Below, in pieces: positions 26,444 through 35,231 of a stretch of DNA of 64,000 bases. Position 1 is the stretch's first letter. Every line of letters begins with the position of its first letter. Under the pieces are notes generated by a model. The model was not told where the DNA came from. It was given only the letters and a program-made list of their open reading frames with translations, and made no database searches. Made by a program: the position numbers and the translations under genes. Origin of the DNA: Clostridiales bacterium (lineage in GTDB: Bacteria; Bacillota; Clostridia; Christensenellales; CAG-138); the NCBI GenBank assembly GCA_019416935.1, contig DXWI01000006.1, forward strand, positions 1-64,000, given 5' to 3'.

Positions 26444-26520
26444 GGGGCATTAGCTCAGTTGGCTAGAGTGCCACACTGGCAGTGTGGAAGTCATCGGTTC
26501 GAATCCGATATGCTCCACCA
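26444..26520 (+). tRNA. tRNA-Ala (anticodon GGC)
   Basis: The 77-base cloverleaf is complete. Acceptor GGGGCAT pairs with ATGCTCC. The D-arm is AGCTCAGTTGGCT. The anticodon arm CCACA-CTGGCAG-TGTGG presents GGC. The T-loop is GGTTCGAATCC, and CCA is encoded (26518-26520). GGC reads GCC and GCU-type alanine codons. Confidence 0.95.
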
Positions 26521-26524
26521 TAGG

Positions 26525-26556
26525 CCGGCAGTATGGGATCATGCTGCCGGTTTTTT
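26525..26556 (+). terminator. Terminator of tRNA-Ala
   Basis: CCGGCAGTAT and ATGCTGCCGG pair with a six-base loop, followed by T6. Confidence 0.85.
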
Positions 26557-26615
26557 ATACCATGAAAACAGCGCCCCGACATACAGTCGGGGCGCTGAGC
26601 GTATTCGAGCAGCGA

Positions 26616-28244
26616 TCAGCCGCCAAACAGATTTGTAATCCAGTCCCATGCCCGTTCAAAAAAGCCCGGTTCCGCCTCCGCATCGGCTGGGATCACCGGT
26701 TCCGGCGTTACGCTGGGGACATAAATGCTGTCCGTTGTGACAATAAACCGGACAGAGCCGACCGTCGTCTTCGGCTCGCCGGAGAAGCTCGTATACTCCG
26801 CGGCAAGTTTCAGCATAGCGTCCTTTCGGTCCAAAGCCAGTTGGATGCCGCTCATGTTCTCCTCCAGCGGTACCAGCCCTTCATTGTAGAATTTCCAGAG
26901 GCCGCTTCGCAGGCCGGAGGCCCCTTTTTCGAGGCCGTCAAGCCCTTCCTTCAACTGCGAACCGGCCGACGCCATTTGCTGCACGCCCGCATTGAGATCG
27001 CGCACGATGCCGAACAGGCGTTCTGCGGCCTGTCGAATTTCCGGCAGATGCGCTTTCAAGGATTGAAGCTGCTTTTTCGCGTTTTGGAGCTGCGCATCCA
27101 TTCCGCCAAGCTCCTGATTCCACACCGCTTTGACCGCAGAGCGAATCTCTTGTTCTTGCTCCTCCGTCAGTTCGCCGGAAATGGCTGCGATCACGGCATC
27201 CGCAGCCGCATCCGCGCCGCCGGCCTGTATGTCGTCGTTCTTGTGTACCGCATCATCGATCGCCGCGCCTGCAGACGCGATGCCGTCATCCAGCTTTCCC
27301 TGCGCTTCCAGGACGGTTTCGGCAATCGGTCCCACCTTTCCCGCCAATTCCGACAGACCGGCGGCAAGCTCGCTCATGCCATCCGCCAGCTGCTGGACGC
27401 CCTTGGACAGGCTGGAACCGCCATAGGCTAGCTGCTGTCCCGCGTCGCCCAGGGTGGAAAAGCCGTCGACAGCCTCTTTCAGATCATCGATCCGATCCAA
27501 ATCGCTTCCGTCGAAGATATCCGGCATCACGACTGCCATAATCGAGTCAAGAGAAAACGAGGTAACATCTGCCTCAAAGGACATGCTTTCGCTCAACTCG
27601 TCAACCGCTTCCTGCTGCAGATTATGCGCCAGTCCCGGGAAGTTCAGCCCAATGACCGACCGGCTGCCCGTTTCCGAAAGCACGTGTGCATTGGTGCATT
27701 GTACCGCCGAAAAATCGTCTGTCAGAGAGATAGACGTTACAATATTGAGCGGCGTATAGAGCGACAGCGGTCCGCTTTCGCTCTCTACTTCATTGAGCAA
27801 GAGATTTTTATAGGTAACGGTAACACGCACGTGCCCGCTTTTGCCCGCAAGCTGCTCGGGTTCGATGGCCTTGCCATCGAGTTCATAAGCAACCTCCATG
27901 GTGAAGGGCAATGCGTCATGCGCTTCGCCCTGATAACAGACGTCCTCCGCATTCGCATGGAAATGGTAAACGTCTCCCTTTTGAGACGGCGCTTCGTTGG
28001 AAAGAATGTTCTTGACGTTCGTCAAGCGGGCGGTATCCTCAATGGTTTCCCGTCCGTTCGGATTGACAATATACACGCTGGAGAGAATGGATTGCGGCTC
28101 CCCCGCCGCGGATGCGGTCACATAAACCGTTTCGCTGCGCTCCAAATCCGCGGTATCCGCCTCTGCAAGCGCAGAAACCGGCAGTACCGCCATCAGCAGC
28201 GCAAGTCCAAAGCACGCCGTATGTTTGAAAACAGTCGCTCGCAT
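26616..28244 (-). CDS. Secreted coiled-coil protein of the YhgE/Pip ectodomain type
   Basis: About 542 aa with a clear signal peptide ending ALA at about residue 27. The central part (about 265-460) is a long coiled coil with LxxG-spaced repeats (LSKGVQQLADGMSELAAGLS, later LKEGLDGLEKGASGLRSG). This is the heptad pattern of YhgE/Pip and related ectodomains, but the flanking transmembrane helices of YhgE are missing. The C-terminus is acidic, then amphipathic (FFERAWDWITNLFGG). It ends an operon with an MacB/FtsX-type ABC transporter and a 30-aa peptide. I infer an extracellular partner of that permease; no substrate can be named. GTG 28253 is an alternative start. Confidence 0.7.
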   Translation of the reverse strand: MRATVFKHTACFGLALLMAVLPVSALAEADTADLERSETVYVTASAAGEPQSILSSVYIVNPNGRETIEDTARLTNVKNILSNEAPSQKGDVYHFHANAEDVCYQGEAHDALPFTMEVAYELDGKAIEPEQLAGKSGHVRVTVTYKNLLLNEVESESGPLSLYTPLNIVTSISLTDDFSAVQCTNAHVLSETGSRSVIGLNFPGLAHNLQQEAVDELSESMSFEADVTSFSLDSIMAVVMPDIFDGSDLDRIDDLKEAVDGFSTLGDAGQQLAYGGSSLSKGVQQLADGMSELAAGLSELAGKVGPIAETVLEAQGKLDDGIASAGAAIDDAVHKNDDIQAGGADAAADAVIAAISGELTEEQEQEIRSAVKAVWNQELGGMDAQLQNAKKQLQSLKAHLPEIRQAAERLFGIVRDLNAGVQQMASAGSQLKEGLDGLEKGASGLRSGLWKFYNEGLVPLEENMSGIQLALDRKDAMLKLAAEYTSFSGEPKTTVGSVRFIVTTDSIYVPSVTPEPVIPADAEAEPGFFERAWDWITNLFGG

Positions 28245-28249
28245 ACCGG

Positions 28250-28342
28250 TCACCCGATCATTGCCGACAGGATGCCCACGGCACCGCCCGCCAGCATCAG
28301 TACCGCAAGCACAACGCAGAGAATCCGCACGCTTTTCTTCAT
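28250..28342 (-). CDS. Thirty-residue single-pass membrane peptide
   Basis: This short gene starts at ATG 28342 behind AGGAGAAGG, one of the best ribosome-binding sites in the region. It encodes 30 aa: MKKSVRIL, then an uninterrupted hydrophobic helix rich in Val, Leu, Gly and Ala, ending SAMIG. Its stop overlaps the possible GTG start of the next gene, and it begins 22 bases after the permease stop. It is either a small membrane subunit of the transporter or a leader that couples translation. Too short for standard gene finders. Confidence 0.6.
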   Translation of the reverse strand: MKKSVRILCVVLAVLMLAGGAVGILSAMIG

Positions 28343-28364
28343 GAAACCTTCTCCTCTAGTCCAA

Positions 28365-30890
28365 TTATTCCGCGCTCTTCAACGACTCTACCATATCGAT
28401 CGAGCGCACCTTCTTACGCATCATCAGATTGACAATTTGTGAGAATGCAACCGACAGCACAATGCTGTACACATAGCTCAATGGCTTGATATCCCGCACA
28501 AACATCACCATATCTACCTCGCAGGTGATGATGACGAACTGATGCAGAACTCTGCCAAGCAGCAATCCCATCAACGAGCCGATCACCGTTAACGCATTGT
28601 TTTCACGAAACACATACTCGTACATCTCACGGTCCGTGAATCCCAGAACCTGCAGCGTCGCCAGTTCTCTGCGCCGCTCCGTAATGTTGATGTTCGTCAG
28701 ATTCAGCATGACGACAAATGAGAGCGCGGCAGCCGACAGAATCAAAATACCCACGACATAGTTGAGCACGCTCAGACTATCCCAAATGCTTCCGTACATA
28801 TCGGAGAGGAACATCACCGTATACACGCGCTTATCGGACAGCAGTTTCTGCGCCCAGTATGCCTCGTTCTCCTCTTCAAGCCCGTCGATCTTTGCCATCA
28901 CCGTATTGTACAGCAACGACTCGCCGATGGTTTTCTCATAGTAATCCGGTGCAAAGTAGGCATAGTGGTATACATAGTTTTCCGCAACGCCCGTAATCGG
29001 TACGTCGTATTCGTCCGCGCCGCTGACCAGATGCAGGGTGTCGCCCACCGACAATGAAAACTTTTCCGCCAGCTTTTTGGTGATCACAACCCCATCGCCG
29101 GACAGCGGTATGGGATTCCCATATCGGTCATGCAGCCGTACAAGCCGTTCAAACGTCGTTGGATCGTGCATGGAGAACATATGAATCTCCACCTGTTCGT
29201 CTGCACCCGACGCCCCGCCCTTGACCGTCTTATCGTAGCAATAGGCAATGTCGCCGATGGAGCCATCATTCTGCGCCTGCATGAGCTGCTGTATCGACTC
29301 AAGCGGCATGGCATCGTAGGTGTATGCCTGCACGTCCATCCGCCAAATCTCACCGAACTGCTTTTCCGCGATCCCATAAATGGAATCCGAGAGACCAAAG
29401 CCCGTCAGCAACAGCGCGCAGCTGCCCGCCAAGCCAATGACACTCATCCAAAACCGTTTTTTATAGCGGATGAGGTTTCTGACGGTGACCTTCGTCGTAA
29501 AGTTAAACCGTTTCCACAGCCATGTCCATCGCTCCAACAGGATGCGTTTGCCCGGTTTTGGCGCTTTGGGGCGCATGAGCATGGCCGGAACCTCGCGAAG
29601 CGCGGCAAAACTGACCAGAGCGGCCGACAGCGTCACGCAGCCGACAACGGCAGCGATGGAACCCGACGCGATATCCGGCCAATACGGCGTTTGAAAGTCC
29701 GGCAGCCGGTACATGATGCCATAGGCCGAACCGATAACCGTCGGGAAAATCCAAAACCCGATGAGGCTTCCCAGAATACTGCCGGACAGGCTGGCGAGGA
29801 TCGCATACATTAGGTATTGCAGCACGATAGCCCGCTGCGAATAGCCAAGCGCCTTGAGCGTTCCCATCTGGATACGCTGTTCCTCCACCATGCGCGTCAT
29901 GGTCGTGAGGGCGACCAGCGCGGCGACGATCAAAAAGATCAGCGGGAAAAAGGTTCCAACCGCGGCAATCCGGTCGGTATTGGCCGCATAATCCGCATAG
30001 CCGGGATTTGCCAAACGGGTTTGCACATACCATGTGGCGCTCGTTGTCTCGCCGTACGCTTCGATCTGCCGCACCACACCGTCGACCAGCCGCTCATATG
30101 CATCGGAAAAACAGTTGAGCTGCCCGGCGCCTTCGACCAGAATTTCAACCTGCGTATATCGCGCAGAAAACATCGCCATCATAGGCATGCGCGTACCCAG
30201 CTTTGCAATCGCATTGCCTGAGGCGTATGCAAACCCGTTGCTCTTTCCGCTGCCAATGGTGCTCGTTCCGCGATCAAAGGTCGAAATGTACTTGGGAGAT
30301 TCTACAAAGCCCGAAACATACAGCTCGGTGCTGCCGCCGGATGTGGATAACAGCACGCGGTCGCCGATCGCATATGCGCCCTGAAAACTGCTGTCCAGTG
30401 CAATTTCATGATCGTTCTGCGGCAGACGGCCGGCGATCACCTCCAGGCCATTGACCCGAAACGGACCGGAATCGATGCCGTAATCCGGCAAAAGCTGCAA
30501 AGCGGCCGGATGCTCTATCAGCTGCGGAAACGGCAGGGAGATCAGGTGGATGTTGCTCTCCGTGACCTCGCCGGAGCTCGTCTTTTCTTCGGTTTCCCAA
30601 CGCATCATCGCGTCCACGGTCATGACCGGCTCGGCAACCGCAACGCCCGGGATTTTCTCCAGCGCATGGATATCGTCAGCGCTCAGACCTGCGGTTGACA
30701 TCGCCGTAATGTCGGCAAGGTGCGCGCCGTCCAAATAGGCGTCGGCAGTCAGCTTCATGTCCGGACCGGATGCGCGGATACCCGTAAAAAAGGCGACGCC
30801 GATGGCGGAAATCGAAAATATGGAAAGAAAGCGCATCAACGTGCGCCGGATTTCCCTGCTCAGATTTCGCCACAGATATCGCGTTTTCAT
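28365..30890 (-). CDS. FtsX-family ABC transporter permease
   Basis: 841 aa with a first TM at about 20-40, a large extracytoplasmic domain (about 45-300), three TM segments about 305-430, a fourth near 480-500, a second extracytoplasmic domain, and three C-terminal TM segments ending in the ITERRRELATLQVLGFTDRE-type FtsX repeat. Two copies of the FtsX core are present (the first with EEQRIQMGTLKALGYSQRAI). This is the MacB/LolCE mechanism: ATP hydrolysis in the cytoplasm moves the outer domains rather than a substrate through the membrane. It lies 18 bases after its ATPase gene. Confidence 0.92.
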   Translation of the reverse strand: MKTRYLWRNLSREIRRTLMRFLSIFSISAIGVAFFTGIRASGPDMKLTADAYLDGAHLADITAMSTAGLSADDIHALEKIPGVAVAEPVMTVDAMMRWETEEKTSSGEVTESNIHLISLPFPQLIEHPAALQLLPDYGIDSGPFRVNGLEVIAGRLPQNDHEIALDSSFQGAYAIGDRVLLSTSGGSTELYVSGFVESPKYISTFDRGTSTIGSGKSNGFAYASGNAIAKLGTRMPMMAMFSARYTQVEILVEGAGQLNCFSDAYERLVDGVVRQIEAYGETTSATWYVQTRLANPGYADYAANTDRIAAVGTFFPLIFLIVAALVALTTMTRMVEEQRIQMGTLKALGYSQRAIVLQYLMYAILASLSGSILGSLIGFWIFPTVIGSAYGIMYRLPDFQTPYWPDIASGSIAAVVGCVTLSAALVSFAALREVPAMLMRPKAPKPGKRILLERWTWLWKRFNFTTKVTVRNLIRYKKRFWMSVIGLAGSCALLLTGFGLSDSIYGIAEKQFGEIWRMDVQAYTYDAMPLESIQQLMQAQNDGSIGDIAYCYDKTVKGGASGADEQVEIHMFSMHDPTTFERLVRLHDRYGNPIPLSGDGVVITKKLAEKFSLSVGDTLHLVSGADEYDVPITGVAENYVYHYAYFAPDYYEKTIGESLLYNTVMAKIDGLEEENEAYWAQKLLSDKRVYTVMFLSDMYGSIWDSLSVLNYVVGILILSAAALSFVVMLNLTNINITERRRELATLQVLGFTDREMYEYVFRENNALTVIGSLMGLLLGRVLHQFVIITCEVDMVMFVRDIKPLSYVYSIVLSVAFSQIVNLMMRKKVRSIDMVESLKSAE

Positions 30891-30908
30891 GCTCTCAATC
30901 GCTTCCGT

Positions 30909-31610
30909 TCACCATTCAATCTCGCTGATCGATACAGGATGCTCATTCAGATATTGGTTGGCGATGGTTCCGTTTTTTACCTGAACCACGCGGTCAGCCA
31001 TCGGCACCAGCGCGGCATTGTGCGTAATGATGATGACCGTCATGCCCTGCTTTCGACAGGTGTCCTGTAGCAGCTTCAAAACCTGTTTTCCGGTCTGATA
31101 GTCCAGCGCGCCGGTCGGCTCGTCGCAGAGCATCAGCTTGGGGTTTTTGGCCAGTGCGCGGGCAATCGAAACGCGCTGCTGCTCACCGCCGGAAAGCTGT
31201 GCCGGGAAGTTCTGCATCCTGTTTTCAAGGCCGACTTCCTGCAAAACGCGCTCCGCAGGCAATGGCTCCTTACAGATCTGCGCGGCCAACTCCACATTTT
31301 CCCGCGCGGTCAGGTTTTGTACAAGATTATAAAACTGGAAAACAAACCCGACCGTACTGCGACGGTAGAGCGTGAGCTGTTTCGTAGAATAGTTTTCCAC
31401 ATGCGTTCCGTCAACGATCACCTCGCCGGAGGTCGCCGTGTCCATGCCGCCGAGGATATTGAGCAGGGTGGTCTTGCCTGCGCCCGACGGACCGACAACC
31501 ACACAGAGCTCTCCCTGCTCGACAGAAAAATTCACACCGCTCAGCGCGTCTATTACGACCTCGCCCATGCGGTACTGTTTTTTGACATCCTTCATCTCAA
31601 TATAGGCCAT
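30909..31610 (-). CDS. MacB/LolD-type ABC transporter ATPase
   Basis: 233 aa with Walker [13 protein letters not shown], the Q-loop ([20 protein letters not shown]), signature LSGGEQQR, Walker [13 protein letters not shown] and the switch histidine in IIITHN. The QFYNL stretch and DEPTGALD are typical of ATPases that drive FtsX permeases. It is first in a four-gene operon with the permease, the 30-aa peptide and the coiled-coil protein. Confidence 0.94.
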   Translation of the reverse strand: MAYIEMKDVKKQYRMGEVVIDALSGVNFSVEQGELCVVVGPSGAGKTTLLNILGGMDTATSGEVIVDGTHVENYSTKQLTLYRRSTVGFVFQFYNLVQNLTARENVELAAQICKEPLPAERVLQEVGLENRMQNFPAQLSGGEQQRVSIARALAKNPKLMLCDEPTGALDYQTGKQVLKLLQDTCRKQGMTVIIITHNAALVPMADRVVQVKNGTIANQYLNEHPVSISEIEW

Positions 31611-31633
31611 GTTCGTTCCCTCACTGATTCATA

Positions 31634-31662
31634 ACTATAACGATTCGTGTTTGCCGGCGCAA
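31634..31662 (-). promoter_or_regulatory. Promoter of the MacB/FtsX-type operon
   Basis: On the minus strand TTGCGC (31657-31662), 17 bases, TATAGT (31634-31639), about 15-20 bases before the ATPase ribosome-binding site. The -35 is a weak match. Confidence 0.5.
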
Positions 31663-31878
31663 GGGGTCACGGCAGGTTTTCAAATTCTCTTCACTTTCTG
31701 AACGAATTTTGTCAGAATTGTGGGCGATCTCTGCTGGGGAACGGACTGCCGCTGCGCTCTTCTGAAACCGGCGGACGCAAGCCGGCGCTTGGGAAGTATG
31801 GACGCGTTGAAAGCCCTGTTATACTCAGATCCCCGACAACAGGACGGGCGCCGCGAGGGATGCGTTGGCTTATAAATA
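31663..31878. other. GC-rich intergenic stretch with inverted repeats
   Basis: About 215 bases between the ABC operon promoter and the prsA terminator. No frame is convincing. Short inverted repeats are visible (CCGGC-8-GCCGG around 31768-31785; CCTGTT pairing with AACAGG around 31814-31842). I recognise no known RNA family, so its role, if any, is unknown. Confidence 0.35.
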
Positions 31879-31905
31879 GTGCCGGACGGTACAACCGTCC
31901 GGCAC
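31879..31905 (-). terminator. Terminator hairpin of prsA
   Basis: GTGCCGGACGG pairs perfectly with CCGTCCGGCAC around a five-base loop, 29 bases after the prsA stop; TATTTATAAG follows on the minus strand. The core resembles the hairpin at 53-78. Confidence 0.7.
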
Positions 31906-31933
31906 AGGCATGCTTCGATAGGAACTTTGCTGT

Positions 31934-33061
31934 TTATTTTCCGATTTCACGATACACATCTTCAAAGCGAACGACCAGTCCATCCGTCTCCAGCCACGCC
32001 GTCATCCGGTCGCTGTAATGCTCCGACTTTGCCTGATTGGTAAAGTAGGCGTCAAGCTTCTCCTGCTCATCGGCATAAGCGATTTCTGCGGAGGGCTCGG
32101 TGCTGACGCGCTTAATGATATGATACCCGTTCGAGCTCTTCGTAATGGGCGAAACATCCCCATCCTTCTTCAAAGCAAGCGCGGCATCCAGAAATTCCTG
32201 TACAAAATTCGCGCCCTCGCCGACGAGATACCCGTCCGCATAGGCTTCGTTCTTCATGCCGGGATCGGTATTGTACTCGGTGAGAAGCGTCTCAAAGTCC
32301 TCCCCATTTGCCAGCTTGTCCAGAATCTCCTGCGCTGTGGCTTCCTCGGCAACCAGAATATGGCGCACGCGGAAGAATCCCTCCGGCACATAGAGCGGCA
32401 TGCAGCCGGTGCCATAGGCAGCGGCAAGCTCCGTCTTGAAATACTCCGCCGGATTCTCAGTAAAGCGCGCTTTCTGAGCGGCCAATTCCTCATCGTACAT
32501 CGCCTTGAGCTCTTCGGCCGTCGGCTCCACTTCGCTGCGAATCGCCGCCTGATATTTCAGGGTGATCGCACTGTCGATCGCGCCGTCGATATAGGACTGC
32601 CGCAGCTCGGAAAGCGTCATGCCGTTTGCGGAGAGCGCATCGGTAAGCAGCTTGTTTGCGTAGGCCTGTACATCGGTCGCACCGGCATTCTTCGCGCTTG
32701 TAACAAATCCCTGATAGAAATCCGCATAGGAATCCTCGCCGTCCGCAACCGCCTCGGCCTCTTCTTCTTCCGTCAAGCGCACATCCGCCTGCTCCGCCTG
32801 ATAGAGCAGCATGGCATTTTCGATTAGGGAATCGAGAAGATAGTCCTGATACACCTTTAAGCCCTCGTCCGTAGAGAGATCGAAGTAATACATGGCATAG
32901 GACTGGCTGTTAAAATATGCATTCTGGAGCTGCTGCATGGTGATTTCCCGATCGCCGACCTTTGCCGCAACACGATTGTCCTTCTTGGAACAGCCTGCCA
33001 GCAGAGCGGTCATGACCAGAGTCAACACGAGCAATAAACAAATCAGAGTCTTACGTTTCAT
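31934..33061 (-). CDS. prsA: Parvulin-type peptidyl-prolyl isomerase lipoprotein (PrsA-like)
   Basis: About 375 aa. A signal peptide ends in the lipobox LLAGC, so the protein is lipid-anchored outside the membrane. A SurA/PrsA-type N-terminal helical domain (about 30-220) is followed by a rotamase domain (about 230-330: RVRHILVAEE, then GYHIIKRV). It assists folding of secreted proteins. ATG 33061 after GAGGTG is preferred over the upstream GTG. It has its own strong promoter lying across the stop codon of pgeF. Confidence 0.9.
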   Translation of the reverse strand: MKRKTLICLLLVLTLVMTALLAGCSKKDNRVAAKVGDREITMQQLQNAYFNSQSYAMYYFDLSTDEGLKVYQDYLLDSLIENAMLLYQAEQADVRLTEEEEAEAVADGEDSYADFYQGFVTSAKNAGATDVQAYANKLLTDALSANGMTLSELRQSYIDGAIDSAITLKYQAAIRSEVEPTAEELKAMYDEELAAQKARFTENPAEYFKTELAAAYGTGCMPLYVPEGFFRVRHILVAEEATAQEILDKLANGEDFETLLTEYNTDPGMKNEAYADGYLVGEGANFVQEFLDAALALKKDGDVSPITKSSNGYHIIKRVSTEPSAEIAYADEQEKLDAYFTNQAKSEHYSDRMTAWLETDGLVVRFEDVYREIGK

Positions 33062-33093
33062 CCTATTCACCTCATTATTCAGTCAACCGTCAT

Positions 33094-33123
33094 ATTATAC
33101 TGTTTGGCACACGGTCTTGTCAA
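33094..33123 (-). promoter_or_regulatory. Strong promoter of prsA
   Basis: On the minus strand a perfect TTGACA (33118-33123), an 18-base spacer and a perfect TATAAT (33094-33099). The -35 and spacer lie in the pgeF coding region and the -10 overlaps its stop codon. Confidence 0.8.
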
Positions 33124-33991
33124 TCCGACCGTCATCCCGCGTCAGACGCAAAAAAGCCGCCATGCCGCCGGTCAGGCCGTGATCTCCCCGGTGAGAAAAC
33201 AAGCGCTCGTCCTCTACCGTACAAACCTCCATGAGCGAAATGTGGTCAGCCCGCACGCCTGCTTCCAGAAACTGCGCGGCAGCGACCTTCCACAGATGCA
33301 CATACGCCTTGCCCGGCTTTCCGGGCAGAAGGCAGTCCGTATAGGAAAACGCAGTCGAGAACATGTCCGCCACGTCCTCTCCCACTTCAAAGCAGTTTGG
33401 GCAAATGGACGGGCCGACGCCCGCGAACAGATCCGCGGGCTGCGACCCGAACCGCCGGCCCAGCGCATCGACGACCTCGCCGCCGATGCGCGCGAGCGCG
33501 CCGCGCCAGCCCGCGTGCGCCAAACCGATGGCGCGGCGAACCGGATCCACCACATAGAACGCCATGCAGTCGGCGTGTCCCGTCACCAGCGTGACCGCCG
33601 GATCATCCGTGATGAGCGCATCGCACGGGGGAAGCGAAGCTCTGGTATATCCCGCGCCGCAATCCGTCCGGTCGACACAGCGGACCACCTTGCCGTGCTC
33701 ATAGGTATCCATCACCATCGATGCTGAATCGACGCCGACGGCACGGCAAAAGATCTCATAGTTTCGAACCGTTCTTTCACGCGGCTCATAACCGCGCGAA
33801 AAGCTGAGATTCAATGAGGAAAGAAAGCCCTCGCTCACGCCGCCGGTCCTCGCCGAAAAGCCATGCTGAATGCAGTCGAGCGCATCAAGCGGCGGCAGCG
33901 TATAATATCCAACTCCGCCCGGGGCGGCATGATACCGATAGCCGCGCGCAATTTCTTCCCACGACGCTTGAAATGCAGCGCGATCCATCAT
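33095..33991 (-). CDS. pgeF: Polyphenol oxidase/purine nucleoside-processing protein (YfiH/LACC1 family)
   Basis: 298 aa of the Cu-oxidase_4 family. The metal-ligand motifs are present: TGHADCMAFYVVD, IGLAHAGWRG and a downstream CPNCFEVG. Members have been reported as laccase-like, as adenosine phosphorylase/deaminase (LACC1), and as correctors of peptidoglycan errors (PgeF); I cannot choose among these from sequence. The ATG overlaps the nrdR stop, so the two are translationally coupled. Confidence 0.88.
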   Translation of the reverse strand: MMDRAAFQASWEEIARGYRYHAAPGGVGYYTLPPLDALDCIQHGFSARTGGVSEGFLSSLNLSFSRGYEPRERTVRNYEIFCRAVGVDSASMVMDTYEHGKVVRCVDRTDCGAGYTRASLPPCDALITDDPAVTLVTGHADCMAFYVVDPVRRAIGLAHAGWRGALARIGGEVVDALGRRFGSQPADLFAGVGPSICPNCFEVGEDVADMFSTAFSYTDCLLPGKPGKAYVHLWKVAAAQFLEAGVRADHISLMEVCTVEDERLFSHRGDHGLTGGMAAFLRLTRDDGRIDKTVCQTV

Positions 33992-34446
33992 TGCTTTTCA
34001 TCCAGCAGACGCTGTAGTTCCGAAAGGAACGTCTGCGTATCCTTAAACTCCCGGTAGACCGAGGCGAACCGAACATAGGCCACCTCATCGACGGTCTTGA
34101 GCTTCTGCATCACAAATTCTCCGATGGCCGTGGTGGAAACCTCGGAGGCCAGCGTGTTGTAGACCTCACGGGTGATATCCGCTACCAGCTTGTCCTGTTC
34201 CGCTGCGGAAACGGGCCGCTTTTCACAGGCTTTGCGAATACCAAGCCGGATTTTCTCGCTGTCAAACGGCTCGCGGCGGCCGTCACGCTTGACAACCATG
34301 ATGGGAAGGTCCTCAATCTTTTCATACGTTGTAAAACGCCGCCCGCAGTTGATGCATTCTCTGCGCCTGCGAATGGCGCAGCCATCCTCTGTCGGCCGGC
34401 TGTCGATCACCTTGCTGTCAGTCCCCGCACAATATCTGCATTTCAT
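33988..34446 (-). CDS. nrdR: Transcriptional repressor NrdR
   Basis: About 152 aa. An N-terminal zinc ribbon (CRYC, then CINCGRRF) binds NrdR boxes before ribonucleotide reductase genes. An ATP-cone (about 50-140, VVKRDGRREPFDSEKIRLGI) senses ATP and dATP. ATG 34446 follows GGAGG by ten bases; a TTG two codons upstream is possible. No ribonucleotide reductase gene lies in the window, so it acts elsewhere. Confidence 0.95.
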   Translation of the reverse strand: MKCRYCAGTDSKVIDSRPTEDGCAIRRRRECINCGRRFTTYEKIEDLPIMVVKRDGRREPFDSEKIRLGIRKACEKRPVSAAEQDKLVADITREVYNTLASEVSTTAIGEFVMQKLKTVDEVAYVRFASVYREFKDTQTFLSELQRLLDEKQ

Positions 34447-34485
34447 GCGCAATCCGCCTCCGTCGTCTGTATCAAAATCAGTGTA

Positions 34486-34737
34486 TCATATTGGGGAATT
34501 GATTTCCACCAAAATCACGTCCTCCCCAAGTTTTTTAATCTTTGAAAACGGGATCACCAGAGCGTCCTCGTTATGTACAAGGCCAAACAGCCGGGAGGGC
34601 CCCGGCACCAGAATCGCCAGCGTCAGGCCAGAGCAGATATCCAGTTCCAGATCACAGATGTGGCCAAGGCGCGCCCCGTCGCAAACATTGATCACCTCTT
34701 TGCGCCTCAGTTCGCAAAAGGAAGTTTTGTTCAGCAT
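34486..34737 (-). CDS. ylmC: YlmC/YmxH-family PRC-barrel sporulation protein
   Basis: 83 aa. It matches the YlmC/YmxH small PRC-barrel family: FCELRRKEVINVCDGARLGH and DLELDICSGLTLAILVPGPS, then DVILVEI. The family occurs in spore-formers and is linked to sporulation, though its biochemical role is unclear. The longest frame begins at 34842, but ATG 34737 lies behind AAGGAGGTGGGAC. It follows the rpsU terminator. Confidence 0.82.
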   Translation of the reverse strand: MLNKTSFCELRRKEVINVCDGARLGHICDLELDICSGLTLAILVPGPSRLFGLVHNEDALVIPFSKIKKLGEDVILVEINSPI

Positions 34738-34791
34738 CCGTCCCACCTCCTTTGACATAATATGCCGGAGAAGATCGAAACAGAACGATAA

Positions 34792-34821
34792 GGAAAAGGA
34801 GCGCAGACAATCTGTGCTCCT
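34792..34821 (-). terminator. Terminator of rpsU
   Basis: On the minus strand AGGAGCACAGA and TCTGCGCTCCT form an 11-bp stem with one mismatch and a three-base loop, followed by TTTCCTT. It begins 24 bases after the rpsU stop. Confidence 0.75.
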
Positions 34822-34845
34822 CTCAGCAGTTCTATCGAACAAAAA

Positions 34846-35016
34846 TCAATACTTGCGCTTTCTTGCGGCTTCAGCCTTCTTTTTGCGCTTTACGCTCGGC
34901 TTTTCATAATGCTCACGACGACGAACCTCAGCCAGAACGCCAGACCGGGCACACTTGCGTTTGAATCGCTTCAGAGCGCTTTCCAGGGACTCGTTTTCAC
35001 CGACCCGAATTTCCAT
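34846..35016 (-). CDS. rpsU: Ribosomal protein S21
   Basis: 56 aa, very basic, with the full S21 pattern: [40 protein letters not shown] and a lysine/arginine-rich tail ending RKRKY. S21 is the small-subunit protein near the anti-Shine-Dalgarno site and helps initiation. The ATG follows GAGGGAAAAGGG. The strong promoter at 35073-35101 drives it and a terminator closes it, so it is monocistronic. Confidence 0.96.
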   Translation of the reverse strand: MEIRVGENESLESALKRFKRKCARSGVLAEVRRREHYEKPSVKRKKKAEAARKRKY

Positions 35017-35072
35017 TCCCTTTTCCCTCCCCTCTTTTGCGACACTTCTTCTTCCCGAAGACGCTACCGTGT

Positions 35073-35101
35073 ATTATAATCGAGCGCATGCGTGAAGTCA
35101 A
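35073..35101 (-). promoter_or_regulatory. Promoter of rpsU
   Basis: On the minus strand TTGACT (35096-35101), 17 bases, perfect TATAAT (35073-35078). The leader is about 50 bases. Confidence 0.8.
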
Positions 35102-35211
35102 CAAAAAATTGGGAATCCTGACATTCGTTTTTATATTTGACTTTTCAAAAAAGTTCGGCAAAGGTGCGGCAATGCACTCCCGGACCGGCAGCGCATCAAA
35201 ATATATTTCAC

Positions 35212-35231
35212 CAAAGGACAATTGTCCTTTG
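35212..35231 (+). promoter_or_regulatory. Perfect 20-bp palindrome, probable operator of the nucleoside operon
   Basis: CAAAGGACAA is followed at once by its exact reverse complement. Its last three bases overlap the -35 element of the BMP promoter, so a bound dimer would block RNA polymerase. The regulator is unknown. It has no U-tract, so it is not a terminator. Confidence 0.55.
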
